Source: Aeromicrobium choanae
Lineage (GTDB): Bacteria; Actinomycetota; Actinomycetes; Propionibacteriales; Nocardioidaceae
Length of the DNA stretch: 64,000 nt
Assembly (NCBI RefSeq): GCF_900167475.1
Contig: NZ_LT796768.1
Location: 496,001-560,000, forward strand
Direction of reading: 5' to 3'
In this document: positions 32,608 to 41,907 of the stretch, piece after piece
Layout: each line of letters begins with the position of its first letter
Numbering within the stretch: the first letter of the stretch is position 1
Made by a program: the position numbers and the translations under genes
Notes under the pieces: model-generated
The model's input: the letters and a program-made list of their open reading frames with translations, nothing else
What the model was told of the DNA's origin: nothing
Database searches by the model: none

Positions 32608-33816
32608 GTGACCTGGCCCGCGCAGCGCCGCACGGTCGGCACGCTGGCCCTCGCCCAGGTGGTCGGCGGCATCGGCAACGGTGCCGGGCTCGCGGTCGGC
32701 GCTCTGCTGATCGAGGACGTCACGGGCTCGGCGGGCTGGGCCGGTCTCTCCGTCGTCGCGATGACTCTCGGCGCCGCCGGCTTCACCATCCCGCTGTCGA
32801 ACTTCGCGGTGCATCGCGGGCGCCGGCCCGCGCTGACGGCCGGCTGGCTGGGCGGCGCCCTGGGCGCCGTCACCGTCGTCATCGGTGCGGAGCTGGCGTC
32901 CCTGCCCCTGTTGCTGCTCGGCTTCCTGCTGTTCGGCTCCAGCACGGCGGCCAACCTCCAGTCGAGGTTCGCCGCCGCCGACCGTGCCGAGCCCGAGGCC
33001 GTGGGCCGCTCGATCTCGCTCGTCGTGTGGGCCACGACCATCGGCTCGGTGGCCGGCCCGAACCTCACCGGCCCGGGCGCCTCGGTGGCCCGGGCGCTCG
33101 GCATCCCCGAGCTCGCCGGTCCGCAGGTCTTCTCCGCCATCGCGTTCACCGGCGCCGGGCTGCTGACGTGGGTGCTGCTGCGACCCGATCCGATCGACCG
33201 TCGCGACGCCGCCGCCCCGCCCCCGCCGCGGATCGCCGCCGCGCTTCCTCACGTCCGCGGCACCACGGCCGTCGCGATCGCCTCGGTCGCCCTGTCGCAC
33301 GCCGTCATGGTGGCCGTCATGGCGCTCACCCCGGTGCACATGTCGGGCCACGGGGCGTCGCTGTCGATCATCGGGTTCACCATCAGCCTGCACATCGCGG
33401 GCATGTTCGCCCTCTCCCCCGTCTTCGGCTGGATGACCGACCGCTGGGGCGCCGAGCCCACGATCCTGCTGGGCCAGGCCGTGCTGATCCTCGCGTGCGG
33501 CATCGCCGGCACGGCCGGGGACTCCAACGTGCAGATCACGGTCGGCCTGGTGCTGCTGGGCGTCGGCTGGTCGATGTCGGTCATCGCGGGCGCCGCCCTG
33601 CTCACCCGCAGCGTCGCCGCCGAGGTCAGGCCCCTCGTCCAGGGCTTCAGCGACCTGACGATGAACCTCGCCGGCGCGGCCGGCGGACTCGTGGCCGGGG
33701 TCGTGGTGGCGCTGTGGAGCTTCGGGGCGCTCACCGGTGTGGCGGCGCTCCTGACGATGCCGGTGGTCGCGGCGATCCTGGTGGCATCGCGCCCACCGGC
33801 GCGCAGTCTCACCTGA
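32608..33816 (+). CDS. MFS transporter
   Basis: A 402-aa major facilitator protein with about twelve transmembrane helices in two halves. The loop after helix 2 reads NFAVHRGRRPAL, a variant of the GxxxDRxGRR motif, and the equivalent in the second half is FGWMTDRWGAEP. Substrate not predictable. GTG start is two bases after the peptidase stop, so translation is probably coupled. Ends 56 bases before the SOS-type HNH gene. Confidence 0.87.
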   Translation: MTWPAQRRTVGTLALAQVVGGIGNGAGLAVGALLIEDVTGSAGWAGLSVVAMTLGAAGFTIPLSNFAVHRGRRPALTAGWLGGALGAVTVVIGAELASLPLLLLGFLLFGSSTAANLQSRFAAADRAEPEAVGRSISLVVWATTIGSVAGPNLTGPGASVARALGIPELAGPQVFSAIAFTGAGLLTWVLLRPDPIDRRDAAAPPPPRIAAALPHVRGTTAVAIASVALSHAVMVAVMALTPVHMSGHGASLSIIGFTISLHIAGMFALSPVFGWMTDRWGAEPTILLGQAVLILACGIAGTAGDSNVQITVGLVLLGVGWSMSVIAGAALLTRSVAAEVRPLVQGFSDLTMNLAGAAGGLVAGVVVALWSFGALTGVAALLTMPVVAAILVASRPPARSLT

Positions 33817-33845
33817 CGAGAAAGCCCAACGAATTCTGCCCAACA

Positions 33846-33865
33846 TCGAACATCTGTTCTAGAAT
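33846..33865 (+). promoter_or_regulatory. LexA (SOS) box overlapping a -10 element
   Basis: TCGAACATCTGTTCTA (33846-33861) matches the actinobacterial SOS box TCGAAC-N4-GTTCGA at all but one fixed position. The hexamer TAGAAT (33860-33865) overlaps its end, so LexA bound here would block the promoter of the DUF222/HNH gene. Confidence 0.7.
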
Positions 33866-33872
33866 GGCTGAC

Positions 33873-35057
33873 ATGACTTCGCCCGCTGCCGATGCCTTCG
33901 CGCAGGTGCGGCGTGAGCGAGCGCGGGCCGAGTTCGCCGAGTGGAACCTCGTGCTGACGCACCGCGCGCAGGAGATCCGCAGGATCGACTCCGGCGACGA
34001 GGTGTCGATCAGCAAGGAGCTCGCGCGGCGCGGGATCGCGCTCGAGATCGCGCAGCTGCTCGGCATCACCGAGAACTCGGTCTGGCGCATCGTCGTGCAG
34101 GGCGAGGAGGTCCGCGATCGCACTCCCGCCGTCTGGGAGGCGTTCCGCGACGGCGTCCTCGACGCACGCCGGGTGGGCCTCATCGCCGACACCGGGGCGA
34201 AGCTCCGCTCCCCCGAGGCGATCGAGGCCCTCGACCAGACGGCTGTCGGCTACGCGGCCGAGCACACGCCGGGCGAGCTGCGCAGCTGGCTGAAGCGACT
34301 GCGGGCCCGGCTCGAGCCCGAGCAGTTCCAGGACGAGGCGGCCCGCGCCACCGAGCAGCGCCAGGTCGAGATCTCCCACAACGACGACGGCACGTCCTGG
34401 CTCAGCGCGCTGTTGCCCACCGGCGTCGCCGTCGCCGTGGGAAACCGCCTGCGTGCCGCGGCCAAGGCCCTGCCCAAGATCGACCCCGAGACCGGCGAGC
34501 CCGACCGTCGCACCCGCGACCAGAAGCAGGCCGACCTGGTCGCCCACTGGCTCACGTGCAGCGAGGGCACCTCCACCGACATCCGGGCCGAGGTCGCCAT
34601 CACGATCGACACCACCGACCTGATCGGCCTCACCACCGGCGCCGGATTCACCCGCGGCGACCGCGAGCCGGTCCCCGCGCAGTGGGCGCGCGAGCTGGTC
34701 ACCAGCGAGCACACCCTCCTGCGCCGGCTGGTGCTCGACCCGCTCGGGAACGTCATGGACACCACGAAGCTCGGCTACCAGCCCAGCGACTCACTCCGCG
34801 AGGCACTGCGCTGGCGCGACGGGACGTGTCGGGTCGCCGGTTGCCAGGCCGACATCAGCGACACCGACCTCGACCACGAGCTGGCCTACGACCGCGGCGG
34901 CACCACCTCGGCCGAGAACCTGAGATCCCTGTGCCGTCGGCACCACAACATGAAGTCGCACGGCCACCTCCATCGGCGCCACCTCCGGCCCCCGGTGCAG
35001 TTCGCCGAGCCCTACCTGCGGGGTGCGCCCGTGATCTATCGCGCCGTTCCCGCGTGA
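33873..35057 (+). CDS. DUF222 / HNH endonuclease (13E12 repeat family)
   Basis: A 394-aa protein with an N-terminal helical DUF222 region (VWEAFRDGVLDARRVGLIADTGAKL, SWLKRLRARLEPEQFQDEAARATEQRQV) and a C-terminal HNH nuclease domain: CRVAGCQADISDTDLDHELAYDRGGTTSAENL with the DLDH pair and RRHHNMKSHG. This is the 13E12 repeat family abundant in mycobacteria and other actinobacteria, where several members belong to the SOS regulon. Here a LexA box overlaps the promoter. ATG at 33873 is 7 nt after TAGAAT; an ATG three codons earlier is possible. Multi-copy in many genomes, which hints at mobility. Confidence 0.88.
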   Translation: MTSPAADAFAQVRRERARAEFAEWNLVLTHRAQEIRRIDSGDEVSISKELARRGIALEIAQLLGITENSVWRIVVQGEEVRDRTPAVWEAFRDGVLDARRVGLIADTGAKLRSPEAIEALDQTAVGYAAEHTPGELRSWLKRLRARLEPEQFQDEAARATEQRQVEISHNDDGTSWLSALLPTGVAVAVGNRLRAAAKALPKIDPETGEPDRRTRDQKQADLVAHWLTCSEGTSTDIRAEVAITIDTTDLIGLTTGAGFTRGDREPVPAQWARELVTSEHTLLRRLVLDPLGNVMDTTKLGYQPSDSLREALRWRDGTCRVAGCQADISDTDLDHELAYDRGGTTSAENLRSLCRRHHNMKSHGHLHRRHLRPPVQFAEPYLRGAPVIYRAVPA

Positions 35058-35085
35058 CGGGCGTCATGCCCACTAGGCTCGCCGC

Positions 35086-36438
35086 GTGACCGATCAGATC
35101 AGGTTCGTGCTCTCCGAGTCCGACATGCCCACGCACTGGTACAACATCGTCCCGGACTTCCCGACGCCGCCGCCTCCGCCGCTGCACCCCGGAACGCACC
35201 AGCCGGTCGGTCCCGACGACCTCGCCGCACTGTTCCCGCCTGAGCTGATCGCCCAGGAGGTCACCACCGAGCGCTTCGTCGAGATCCCGGAGCCGGTCCG
35301 CGACGTGTACCGCCAGTACCGGCCATCGCCTCTCGTGCGTGCGCGCCGATGGGAGAAGGCCCTCGGCACGTCCGCCCGGATCTACTACAAGTACGAGGGC
35401 GTCTCGCCCGCCGGCTCGCACAAGACCAACACGTCCGTGCCGCAGGTCTACTACAACGCGCTCAACGGCATCACCCGGTTGACCACCGAGACCGGAGCCG
35501 GACAGTGGGGCACCGCGCTGGCGTACGCCTGCTCGCTGTTCGGGCTCGAGTGCGAGGTCTGGCAGGTCGGCGCCTCGTTCGACACGAAGCCGCAGCGCCG
35601 CACCCTCATCGAGGTCTTCGGCGGCAAGGTCCACCGCTCCCCCAGCCGCCTGACGGAGTTCGGTCGCTCGCTGCCCGAGGACCACACCGGCTCCCTCGGC
35701 ATCGCGATCAGCGAGGCCGTCGAGGTCGCGGCCCAGGACGAGACGATCAAGTACGCGCTGGGCTCGGTGCTGAACCACGTGCTGCTGCACCAGACGATCA
35801 TCGGCGAGGAGGCGCTCAAGCAGCTCGCGATGGCTGGCGAGTCCGGCGCCGACCTGGTCATCGGCTGCGCCGGCGGCGGCTCGAACTTCGCCGGCCTCAC
35901 GTTCCCGTTCCTGCGCGAGAAGCTGGCCGGGAACCAGTCCCCGCGGATCCTGGCCGTCGAGCCGTCGTCGTGCCCCACCCTGACCCGTGGCGAGTACCGG
36001 TACGACTTCGGCGACACGGGCGGCATGACCCCGTTGATGAAGATGTACACGCTCGGCCACGACTTCGTTCCCTCGCCGATCCACGCCGGCGGCCTGCGCT
36101 ATCACGCGATGGCACCGCTGGTGTCCCACGCGGTGCACGAGGGCCTGGTCGAGGCGGTGGCGCTGCACCAGAGCGAGTGCTTCGACAGCGCGGTCGAGTT
36201 CGCGCGGACCGAGGGCATCGTGCCCGCGCCCGAGTCGTCCCACGCGCTGGCCCAGGCGCGCCGTGCCGCACTCGAGGCCACCGAGAACGGCACCGAGCCC
36301 GTCATCGTCGTGGGCCTGTCCGGCCACGGCCTGCTCGAGCTCGGCGCCTACGACTCGTACCTCAACGGTCGCCTCGAGGACGATCCGCTGTCCGACGAGG
36401 ACCTGCAGGCGGCCCTGGCGAACGTGCCCGTCATCTGA
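35086..36438 (+). CDS. TrpB-like (TrpB2) PLP enzyme
   Basis: A 450-aa tryptophan synthase beta-like protein of the longer TrpB2 group, not accompanied by trpA. The PLP lysine is in [14 protein letters not shown] near residue 112, the ETGAGQWG motif matches the substrate-binding loop, and the phosphate loop is [11 protein letters not shown]. The C-terminus has [11 protein letters not shown], equivalent to SGRGDKD-type sequence. TrpB2 enzymes condense indole and serine or scavenge indole or phosphoserine. GTG is 6 nt after TAGGCT (35074-35079): leaderless. Confidence 0.9.
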   Translation: MTDQIRFVLSESDMPTHWYNIVPDFPTPPPPPLHPGTHQPVGPDDLAALFPPELIAQEVTTERFVEIPEPVRDVYRQYRPSPLVRARRWEKALGTSARIYYKYEGVSPAGSHKTNTSVPQVYYNALNGITRLTTETGAGQWGTALAYACSLFGLECEVWQVGASFDTKPQRRTLIEVFGGKVHRSPSRLTEFGRSLPEDHTGSLGIAISEAVEVAAQDETIKYALGSVLNHVLLHQTIIGEEALKQLAMAGESGADLVIGCAGGGSNFAGLTFPFLREKLAGNQSPRILAVEPSSCPTLTRGEYRYDFGDTGGMTPLMKMYTLGHDFVPSPIHAGGLRYHAMAPLVSHAVHEGLVEAVALHQSECFDSAVEFARTEGIVPAPESSHALAQARRAALEATENGTEPVIVVGLSGHGLLELGAYDSYLNGRLEDDPLSDEDLQAALANVPVI

Positions 36439-36450
36439 TTGATTCAGGGC

Positions 36451-37020
36451 ATGACGATCGAGGTTCGTCCTGCCCAGGTGTTCGACGACGTCCGCACGAT
36501 GGTCGGGCCCAAGCGGCCTGACGCCGACGTGTGCTGGTGCATCAGCTATCGCGTGCCGAACAAGATCGCCAAGGACCTCCACCGCGAGGCCCGCGGCGAG
36601 TACGTCCGCGAGCTGATGAAGCAGGGCCCGCCCGGCGTCCTGGCCTACGAGGGCGACGAGGTGGTCGGGTGGGCGGCCATCCATCCGCGCGCCGACACGA
36701 ACTTCGCCCGCAACCGCAAGATCCCGCACGTGGACGACCTCGACGTCTGGAGCCTGTGGTGCGTACGCGTGCGTCCCGGCTTCCGCAAGCGTGGGATCGC
36801 CCATCACCTCGTCGCGGGCGCGGTCGAGTTCGCTCGCTCCGAGGGCGCACCGGCCGTCGAGGGCTACCCGGTGGACAACCAGGGCGCCAAGATCGACCTC
36901 ACGATGGCGTACGTCGGCACGCGGGCCATGTTCGAGCGCGCCGGCTTCGAGAAAGCCGCCGACACCGACTCGGTGTTCAGCGGGTTCCCGCGTGTGCTGA
37001 TGCGGCTCAACCTGTCCTGA
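36451..37020 (+). CDS. GNAT-family N-acetyltransferase
   Basis: A 189-aa acetyltransferase. The acetyl-CoA binding motif is VRVRPGFRKRGIAHHLVAGAVEFARSEG (variant of Q/RxxGxG/A) and a C-terminal FERAGFEKAADTDSVFSGFPRVLMR strand-helix is typical. A conserved CWCISYR segment near the N-terminus and EGYPVDNQ are characteristic of a small actinobacterial GNAT subfamily. Substrate unknown. The start lies 12 bases after the TrpB2 stop, so the two are likely co-transcribed. Confidence 0.85.
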   Translation: MTIEVRPAQVFDDVRTMVGPKRPDADVCWCISYRVPNKIAKDLHREARGEYVRELMKQGPPGVLAYEGDEVVGWAAIHPRADTNFARNRKIPHVDDLDVWSLWCVRVRPGFRKRGIAHHLVAGAVEFARSEGAPAVEGYPVDNQGAKIDLTMAYVGTRAMFERAGFEKAADTDSVFSGFPRVLMRLNLS

Positions 37021-37032
37021 CCGGCCACGGCG

Positions 37033-37392
37033 TCAGCGAGCCCGCAGCAGGTCTTCCGGCACCGGGAACGGCAGGACGTGCGTCGCGGGATCGGCACCGA
37101 TCACCGAGGCGCCACCGAACTCGTCCTCCACGACCGTGACCTGTTCGGTGGTGGCCTCGCCGATGCGCACCGGCAGATGCTCGCCCTCGGGTGTCGTCAG
37201 CGTGTACTGGTCGGCCAGGTAGCCGATCCCCCGCTCGTCGAGCGCCTGCTCGGCCTCGTGCCAGTCGGCGCCCGGGGGCGTGACGCGACGGCCGAGCAGA
37301 TCGAACGCGGCGATGTCGTCGCCGTCGAGCTCGATCCACCCGACCACCTCGCCGTCAGCGCGGCGGTGCGGAATCCATCCCTCGGGCAGCAT
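37033..37392 (-). CDS. hypothetical 119-aa protein
   Basis: A small acidic cytosolic protein of unknown function: MLPEGWIPHRRADGEVVGWIEL, FDLLGRRVTPPGADWHEAEQALDERG and LPVRIGEATTEQVTVVEDEFGG. The pattern of repeated beta strands suggests a compact sheet domain. No motif or family recognised. Coding status is favoured by its balanced composition and its fit between the GNAT stop and the phytase-like gene's stop, 12 and 31 bases away. Confidence 0.6.
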   Translation of the reverse strand: MLPEGWIPHRRADGEVVGWIELDGDDIAAFDLLGRRVTPPGADWHEAEQALDERGIGYLADQYTLTTPEGEHLPVRIGEATTEQVTVVEDEFGGASVIGADPATHVLPFPVPEDLLRAR

Positions 37393-37423
37393 GCGCCAAC
37401 CCTGTCAGAATTCCGGCCCTCGG

Positions 37424-40231
37424 TCAGCGCCTGACCGTGACCGCCTTCCGCGTCGAGCCCGAGCCCTTGGTCTGGGCCGACCCGAGGTACACCGCGCGGA
37501 TCCACTGGCTGGAGCGGAGCTTCACCGTGGCGACGGCCTTGCCGTCCGTGAGCCGCACCGTCTTCAGGACCTTCGAGCCGGCCATGAAGCGGACCTTGCC
37601 GGTGGGCTGGTGGCCCGCCGCGCGCACCGTCGCGACGACCTTGACAGGCTTCGCGCGCTTCACCGTCGCCTTCACCGCGAGCGAGGTGCGGCTCGAGGCC
37701 TTCACGACGGTGACGCTCACCGGCGTGCTGGTCGAGCCGGCCGCGAGCGCGGATCCGGTGAATCGTGCCGTCAGGCTGTGGCGTCCGACCGTGAGTCGCG
37801 GCAGTGCGACGGTGGCCTTTCCAGCAGTGACGCGAGCGCGGGCGACGACCTTCGCCCCCTCACGCAGCTCGACCGCACCCGAGGCGGCTCCCCCGACCGA
37901 GACCGTCGCGGTGATCCGCTGCGCGTACTCGGCCCGGGAGGCCGACAGCCGCAGTCCCGTCGTGGTCGCGAGCTCCTGACCGAAGGCGTCGGCCGCCTTG
38001 CCGAGCCGCAGGAACACCGTCTCGCCCGTGGCGTCCTTGAGCCCGTCGTTGTCGGTGATGCCGTAGAGCGAGCCGTCCGCCGCGATGGTGAAGCCCTCGA
38101 GCTTCTCCTGCGTCCAGCCCTGCGTCTCCCGCAGGTGCGGGAGGACGTCGATCGCGAGACGCTTCTGCAGGACCGGCAGCTCCTCGGCGGAGTCCTTCGG
38201 AATCGTCACGGTGTAGATGCGCTTGTTGCGCGCGGCCGGACCGTTCAGCTTGTCGCGCTCGATGACCGCGAACGTGTCGGCGTCGATCGCCGTGATCTCG
38301 GACAAGCCGACCCAGTCGCCACTGCCGCGCAGCGGGCTCTCGAGCTCGTAGCCGAACCAGTGGAACGTCTGGTCGGCGACGTCGTAGCGGCCGATCCGCG
38401 CGACGTCCTCGCCCGTGAGCGGGCGCTGGAGCGCGAACCAGACGTGCTCTCCGTCGGCGTCCGTCGTGGCGGTGACGCCCTCGAGGCCCCACTTCCCGAG
38501 CTTCGCCGTGATGTCGGCGGGCAGGCTCACGCGCTCCTGCACCGCACCGGCGTCGTCGGTGCGGACGAGCGCGTTCGCGGGTCCGGTGGCACCCTCGGAG
38601 GCCAGCCAGAAGCCGCCCTGCGGACGCTTGAACAGTCCCTCGATGTCGAGCGCGGCGGGCGCGCCACCGTCCGTCACGGCCACCGACTCGGTGATCCGCG
38701 CCGGGGAGGCGGAGACGTCGACCCGGTAGAGGGTGCCGTTCTTGACCACCGTGTCGGCGGCGGTCCACAGCGTCTTCGCGTCCTTCGGATCGGCGGACAG
38801 CGCGCCGAGCGCCTGCCAGCCGATCGGGGCGCCGTCCTTCTCGTCCGAGACGATCGACGGGAAGGCCGCCTTGCCGGGCTTCCAGGCGTACAGACCCACC
38901 GTGGCGCGCACCGAGACGCTCGCGTCGTCGGTCTCGCTGGAGACGGCGAACAGCCCGCGCGACGGGATCGGCAGCAGGCCCTCGGGGCCGTTGGTCGTCG
39001 GCATCACCTGGACGAACTCAGGCTTCGCGGGGTCGCTCACGTCGTAGACGGCGACGAAGTTGCTGCGCTCCGAGCCGACGAAGGCGTAGGGCGTGCCGTC
39101 GAACTCCGCGACGGCCAGGCCCTCGGGCTCGGAGCCCTTCTTCGCGGCGCGGTCGTCGTTGTACAGGCCGTGCTTCACCGCGAGGCGCTCGAAGGTGTTG
39201 CCGGCGTCCCACACGACCTCGCCGTCGGTGTCGAACACGGTCCAGCCGCGGCTGCCGCCCTTCCAGTCGCCCTCGTTCGCGGTGGCGAGGTGGTCGTCGC
39301 CGATCCACGCGATCGCGTCGGGCTCACGCACGACGGACGGCAGCGAGTCGGTCAGCGAGATCCTGCCGTCCTTCTTCGCATCGATCCCGGTGAGGTCGAC
39401 CGACCCCGCGCTGAAGGCCTTCGTGATCCGGCCGGTGGCGGTGTCGATCAGGACGATGCCGTTGTTCTCCTGCAGGGTCACGGCGAGCGTGCCCTTGCTG
39501 TTGATCGACACGTACTCGGGCTCGGGGTCGGTCGGCTCCGCGATCCCGGCCGCCGCCAGCGTGTCGGCGTCGAGGTCGACGCGGCGCAGGCTCCAGTCGG
39601 CGGGGCCGCCCTCCAGGTCGAGCAGCTGCACGAAGCCGCCCGGGGCCTGCGGCAGGTCTCCCTTGGCGCGGCCGGCGGGCGTGAAGTCCTCGTCGCGCTG
39701 GTTCTCGATCGCGATGGCCGCGACGGACTTCTTCGCATCGAACGCGATGGAGTCGGGCTGGCCGGCCAGGTCGATGCTCCGGACGCGGACGCCGTCGGAC
39801 AGCCGCACGACGTCGAGGCGACCGCTCGGCTCGGTGAAGGACGCCGAGGTGTCCACGACGACCAGGACGTACTTCCCGACGATGCTCACCGAGGTCGGCT
39901 GGTCGTCGGCGTCGCCGAGCTCCTCCAGCGACAGCGAGCCCTCACCACGGGGGTTCGACGGATCGCTGATGTCGAGGAAGCCGATGCGCTTGCCGAGGGC
40001 GTCGGTGTAGACGAGCGTCCTGCCGTCGTCGGACACCGCGGAGATCTCGGCGACCGTGGCGGCCGAGGCCGGGGTGCCCGGGGGCACGTTCTGGAAGACC
40101 GGGTACGTCGCGAGCCGGTGGAACGACTTCTCGGGGGCCGCGTCGGCGACCGAGGTGGACAGGAGCGGGAGGGCCGTGGCCAGCACGGCGGCGCCGGCGA
40201 GGGCTGCGAGGGAACGTGACACGGGCGTCAC
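37424..40231 (-). CDS. secreted esterase-like phytase-family protein with Ig-like repeats
   Basis: A 935-aa secreted protein. The N-terminus is a signal peptide (LAALAGAAVLATALPLLSTSVADA, cleavage after the ADA). Residues about 30-700 form a beta-propeller of the esterase-like phytase type (LVGLSEITAIDADTFAVIERD near 640; EGFTIAADGSLYGITDNDG). From about residue 750 two bacterial Ig-like units follow (ATVSVGGAASGAVELREGAKVVARARVTAGKA and VATVRAAGHQPTGKVRFMAGSKVLKTVRL). Likely degrades organic phosphate or esters outside the cell. Start is GTG 40231; GTG 40222 is an alternative. Confidence 0.82.
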   Translation of the reverse strand: MTPVSRSLAALAGAAVLATALPLLSTSVADAAPEKSFHRLATYPVFQNVPPGTPASAATVAEISAVSDDGRTLVYTDALGKRIGFLDISDPSNPRGEGSLSLEELGDADDQPTSVSIVGKYVLVVVDTSASFTEPSGRLDVVRLSDGVRVRSIDLAGQPDSIAFDAKKSVAAIAIENQRDEDFTPAGRAKGDLPQAPGGFVQLLDLEGGPADWSLRRVDLDADTLAAAGIAEPTDPEPEYVSINSKGTLAVTLQENNGIVLIDTATGRITKAFSAGSVDLTGIDAKKDGRISLTDSLPSVVREPDAIAWIGDDHLATANEGDWKGGSRGWTVFDTDGEVVWDAGNTFERLAVKHGLYNDDRAAKKGSEPEGLAVAEFDGTPYAFVGSERSNFVAVYDVSDPAKPEFVQVMPTTNGPEGLLPIPSRGLFAVSSETDDASVSVRATVGLYAWKPGKAAFPSIVSDEKDGAPIGWQALGALSADPKDAKTLWTAADTVVKNGTLYRVDVSASPARITESVAVTDGGAPAALDIEGLFKRPQGGFWLASEGATGPANALVRTDDAGAVQERVSLPADITAKLGKWGLEGVTATTDADGEHVWFALQRPLTGEDVARIGRYDVADQTFHWFGYELESPLRGSGDWVGLSEITAIDADTFAVIERDKLNGPAARNKRIYTVTIPKDSAEELPVLQKRLAIDVLPHLRETQGWTQEKLEGFTIAADGSLYGITDNDGLKDATGETVFLRLGKAADAFGQELATTTGLRLSASRAEYAQRITATVSVGGAASGAVELREGAKVVARARVTAGKATVALPRLTVGRHSLTARFTGSALAAGSTSTPVSVTVVKASSRTSLAVKATVKRAKPVKVVATVRAAGHQPTGKVRFMAGSKVLKTVRLTDGKAVATVKLRSSQWIRAVYLGSAQTKGSGSTRKAVTVRR

Positions 40232-40284
40232 TGTGTCGGTCTCGCGCCAACACCGGGCCGCACCCGGCTGAACGTCGCGTGAAC

Positions 40285-41907
40285 TCAGCGTTGACGGTCG
40301 GGCGGCGCCATGTCGCCGCCGGGCCGGCCTTCGGGGCCTCCCCCGCCGGGCCCGCCCTGCATCCCACCCCCGGTGCCCTCGCCCGCGGTGACGGTGGCGA
40401 CCTCGTCGCCGTCGACCTGCACCGTGTACGACTCCCCGGCCTCGATGTCGTCGTTCGCGACCACGAGGTTCGCAGCCGCCTTCACCAGCGTGTGCGTCGC
40501 GACCTCGTTGCCGTCCGCGTCGAGCACGGTGACCGTCGCGCCGGCCGCCGCCGTGCCGAGACTCGCCTGCAGCCAGCCCTGCTCCGAGCCGTCCGCCGGG
40601 GCCTCGGCCATCCCACCGCTGCCGACCGCGAGCAGGGAGCCACCGTCGACGGTCGTGCCTCCGGCGGCATCGAGGGCCCCGTTTCCGTCACGGGTGGGCC
40701 CGTCGACCACCACCGTTCCGCCGGTGATCGTGGTGATGCCGTTCGAGTCCAGCCCGTCGCCCTCGGCGTCGACCGTCACGGTGCCGCCCGAGATCACCAG
40801 CTCGACCCCGTCCTCGGCCGCCATCGACTCGCCGGAGCCGCTGGACGCGTTGATCCCGTCGTCGGTCGCCGTGAGGTCCACCGTTCCGTCGGTGATGCTG
40901 ACGACCGCGCCCTGGACGGCCTCCTCGGACTCGTCGACCACGACGTCTCCCCCGGAGATGGCGACGACCGCGCCCGCGTTGAGGCCCTTCGGCGAAGGGT
41001 CCTCCTCGGTCGACGGGGCCGTCGCGGTGACGTCCAGCGAGCCCGATGCCACCAGCACGTCCGTGGTGGCCGAGACGCCGTCGTCGCCGACGTCCGCGGT
41101 CACGGCGGCACCGTCGATCAGGACGTACCCCGTGCCCGCGTCGGTGTCGTCGTCGGACTTCAGCCCGTCGCCCCCAACCGTGATCGAGATGCTCCCACCG
41201 TCAAGGGCCAGGTAGTCCTTGCCGCGGAGGCCGTCGTCGCCGGCCTCGACGCTGATCTCCCCACCCAGCACGACGAGGCCGTCCTTGGCCGTGATCCCGT
41301 CGGCTGCCTGCGAGGTCACCGTCAGCGCGCCGTCGCCCGCGATCGTCAGGTCGTCGGACGACCACAGGGTCGCGTTGGCGGCGTCCTCGCCCTCGTCGTC
41401 GGCCGCGGAGTCCGCACCGTCGGCGAGCTTGTTCTGCGACCCCTCCGCGAGCACGACGGTCGTCTCGTCGGCCTGCGTGACCACCAGCGGCGAGTCGGAC
41501 TCCGAGGTGATGTCGACCCCGTCGAGCACCAGCTTCACCTCGCCGTCGCCCTCACTGGCGACCACGACCTGTCCGTCGCGGAGGGAGCCCGAAAGGACGT
41601 ACGCCCCCGCCGCACCGATCGTGACGGTGTCGCCGTCGATCGCCACCGCGCTGTCGTCCGAGGTCGTGGACGCGCCGTCGTCCAGCGTGATGGTGGTCGC
41701 GCTCGCCGCGTCGTACCCCGCGGCGTCCTCGGCGTCGTCGCGGTCCGCGTGCGGCGCGGCATTGTCGGCGAGGGCCTGCTGGGCCGACACGGCCCCGGTC
41801 GTGGTGCCCTGGGCCGCGTCGTCGCCGCCTCCGCAGGCAGCGAGCAGCAGCAGTCCGGCGGCGGCGGTGGACGCCGCGACGCGACGCTTCCAGTTCAGGG
41901 TGGTCAT
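40285..41907 (-). CDS. carbohydrate-binding-domain lipoprotein (DUF4353-like)
   Basis: A 540-aa secreted lipoprotein. The signal ends in a lipobox (LLLLAACGGG, Cys near residue 25). The rest is a right-handed beta-helix-like run of GDDGLRGKDYLALDGGSIS, DGVSATTDVLVASGSLDV and DGINASSG-type repeats matching the carbohydrate-binding (DUF4353) family, then a Gly-rich tail. It is the last gene of a three-gene unit: the start overlaps the polymerase stop (ATGA), and AAGGAG precedes it. Such proteins accompany VTC polymerases and CotH kinases elsewhere; here it may be displayed on the cell surface. Confidence 0.82.
   Translation of the reverse strand: MTTLNWKRRVAASTAAAGLLLLAACGGGDDAAQGTTTGAVSAQQALADNAAPHADRDDAEDAAGYDAASATTITLDDGASTTSDDSAVAIDGDTVTIGAAGAYVLSGSLRDGQVVVASEGDGEVKLVLDGVDITSESDSPLVVTQADETTVVLAEGSQNKLADGADSAADDEGEDAANATLWSSDDLTIAGDGALTVTSQAADGITAKDGLVVLGGEISVEAGDDGLRGKDYLALDGGSISITVGGDGLKSDDDTDAGTGYVLIDGAAVTADVGDDGVSATTDVLVASGSLDVTATAPSTEEDPSPKGLNAGAVVAISGGDVVVDESEEAVQGAVVSITDGTVDLTATDDGINASSGSGESMAAEDGVELVISGGTVTVDAEGDGLDSNGITTITGGTVVVDGPTRDGNGALDAAGGTTVDGGSLLAVGSGGMAEAPADGSEQGWLQASLGTAAAGATVTVLDADGNEVATHTLVKAAANLVVANDDIEAGESYTVQVDGDEVATVTAGEGTGGGMQGGPGGGGPEGRPGGDMAPPDRQR

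Noticed and set aside
37280-40219. Long plus-strand frame opposite the phytase-like gene
   Set aside because: Composition is Arg/Val/Asp-rich without folds or motifs, and the minus strand carries a signal peptide, propeller and Ig-like domains in frame.
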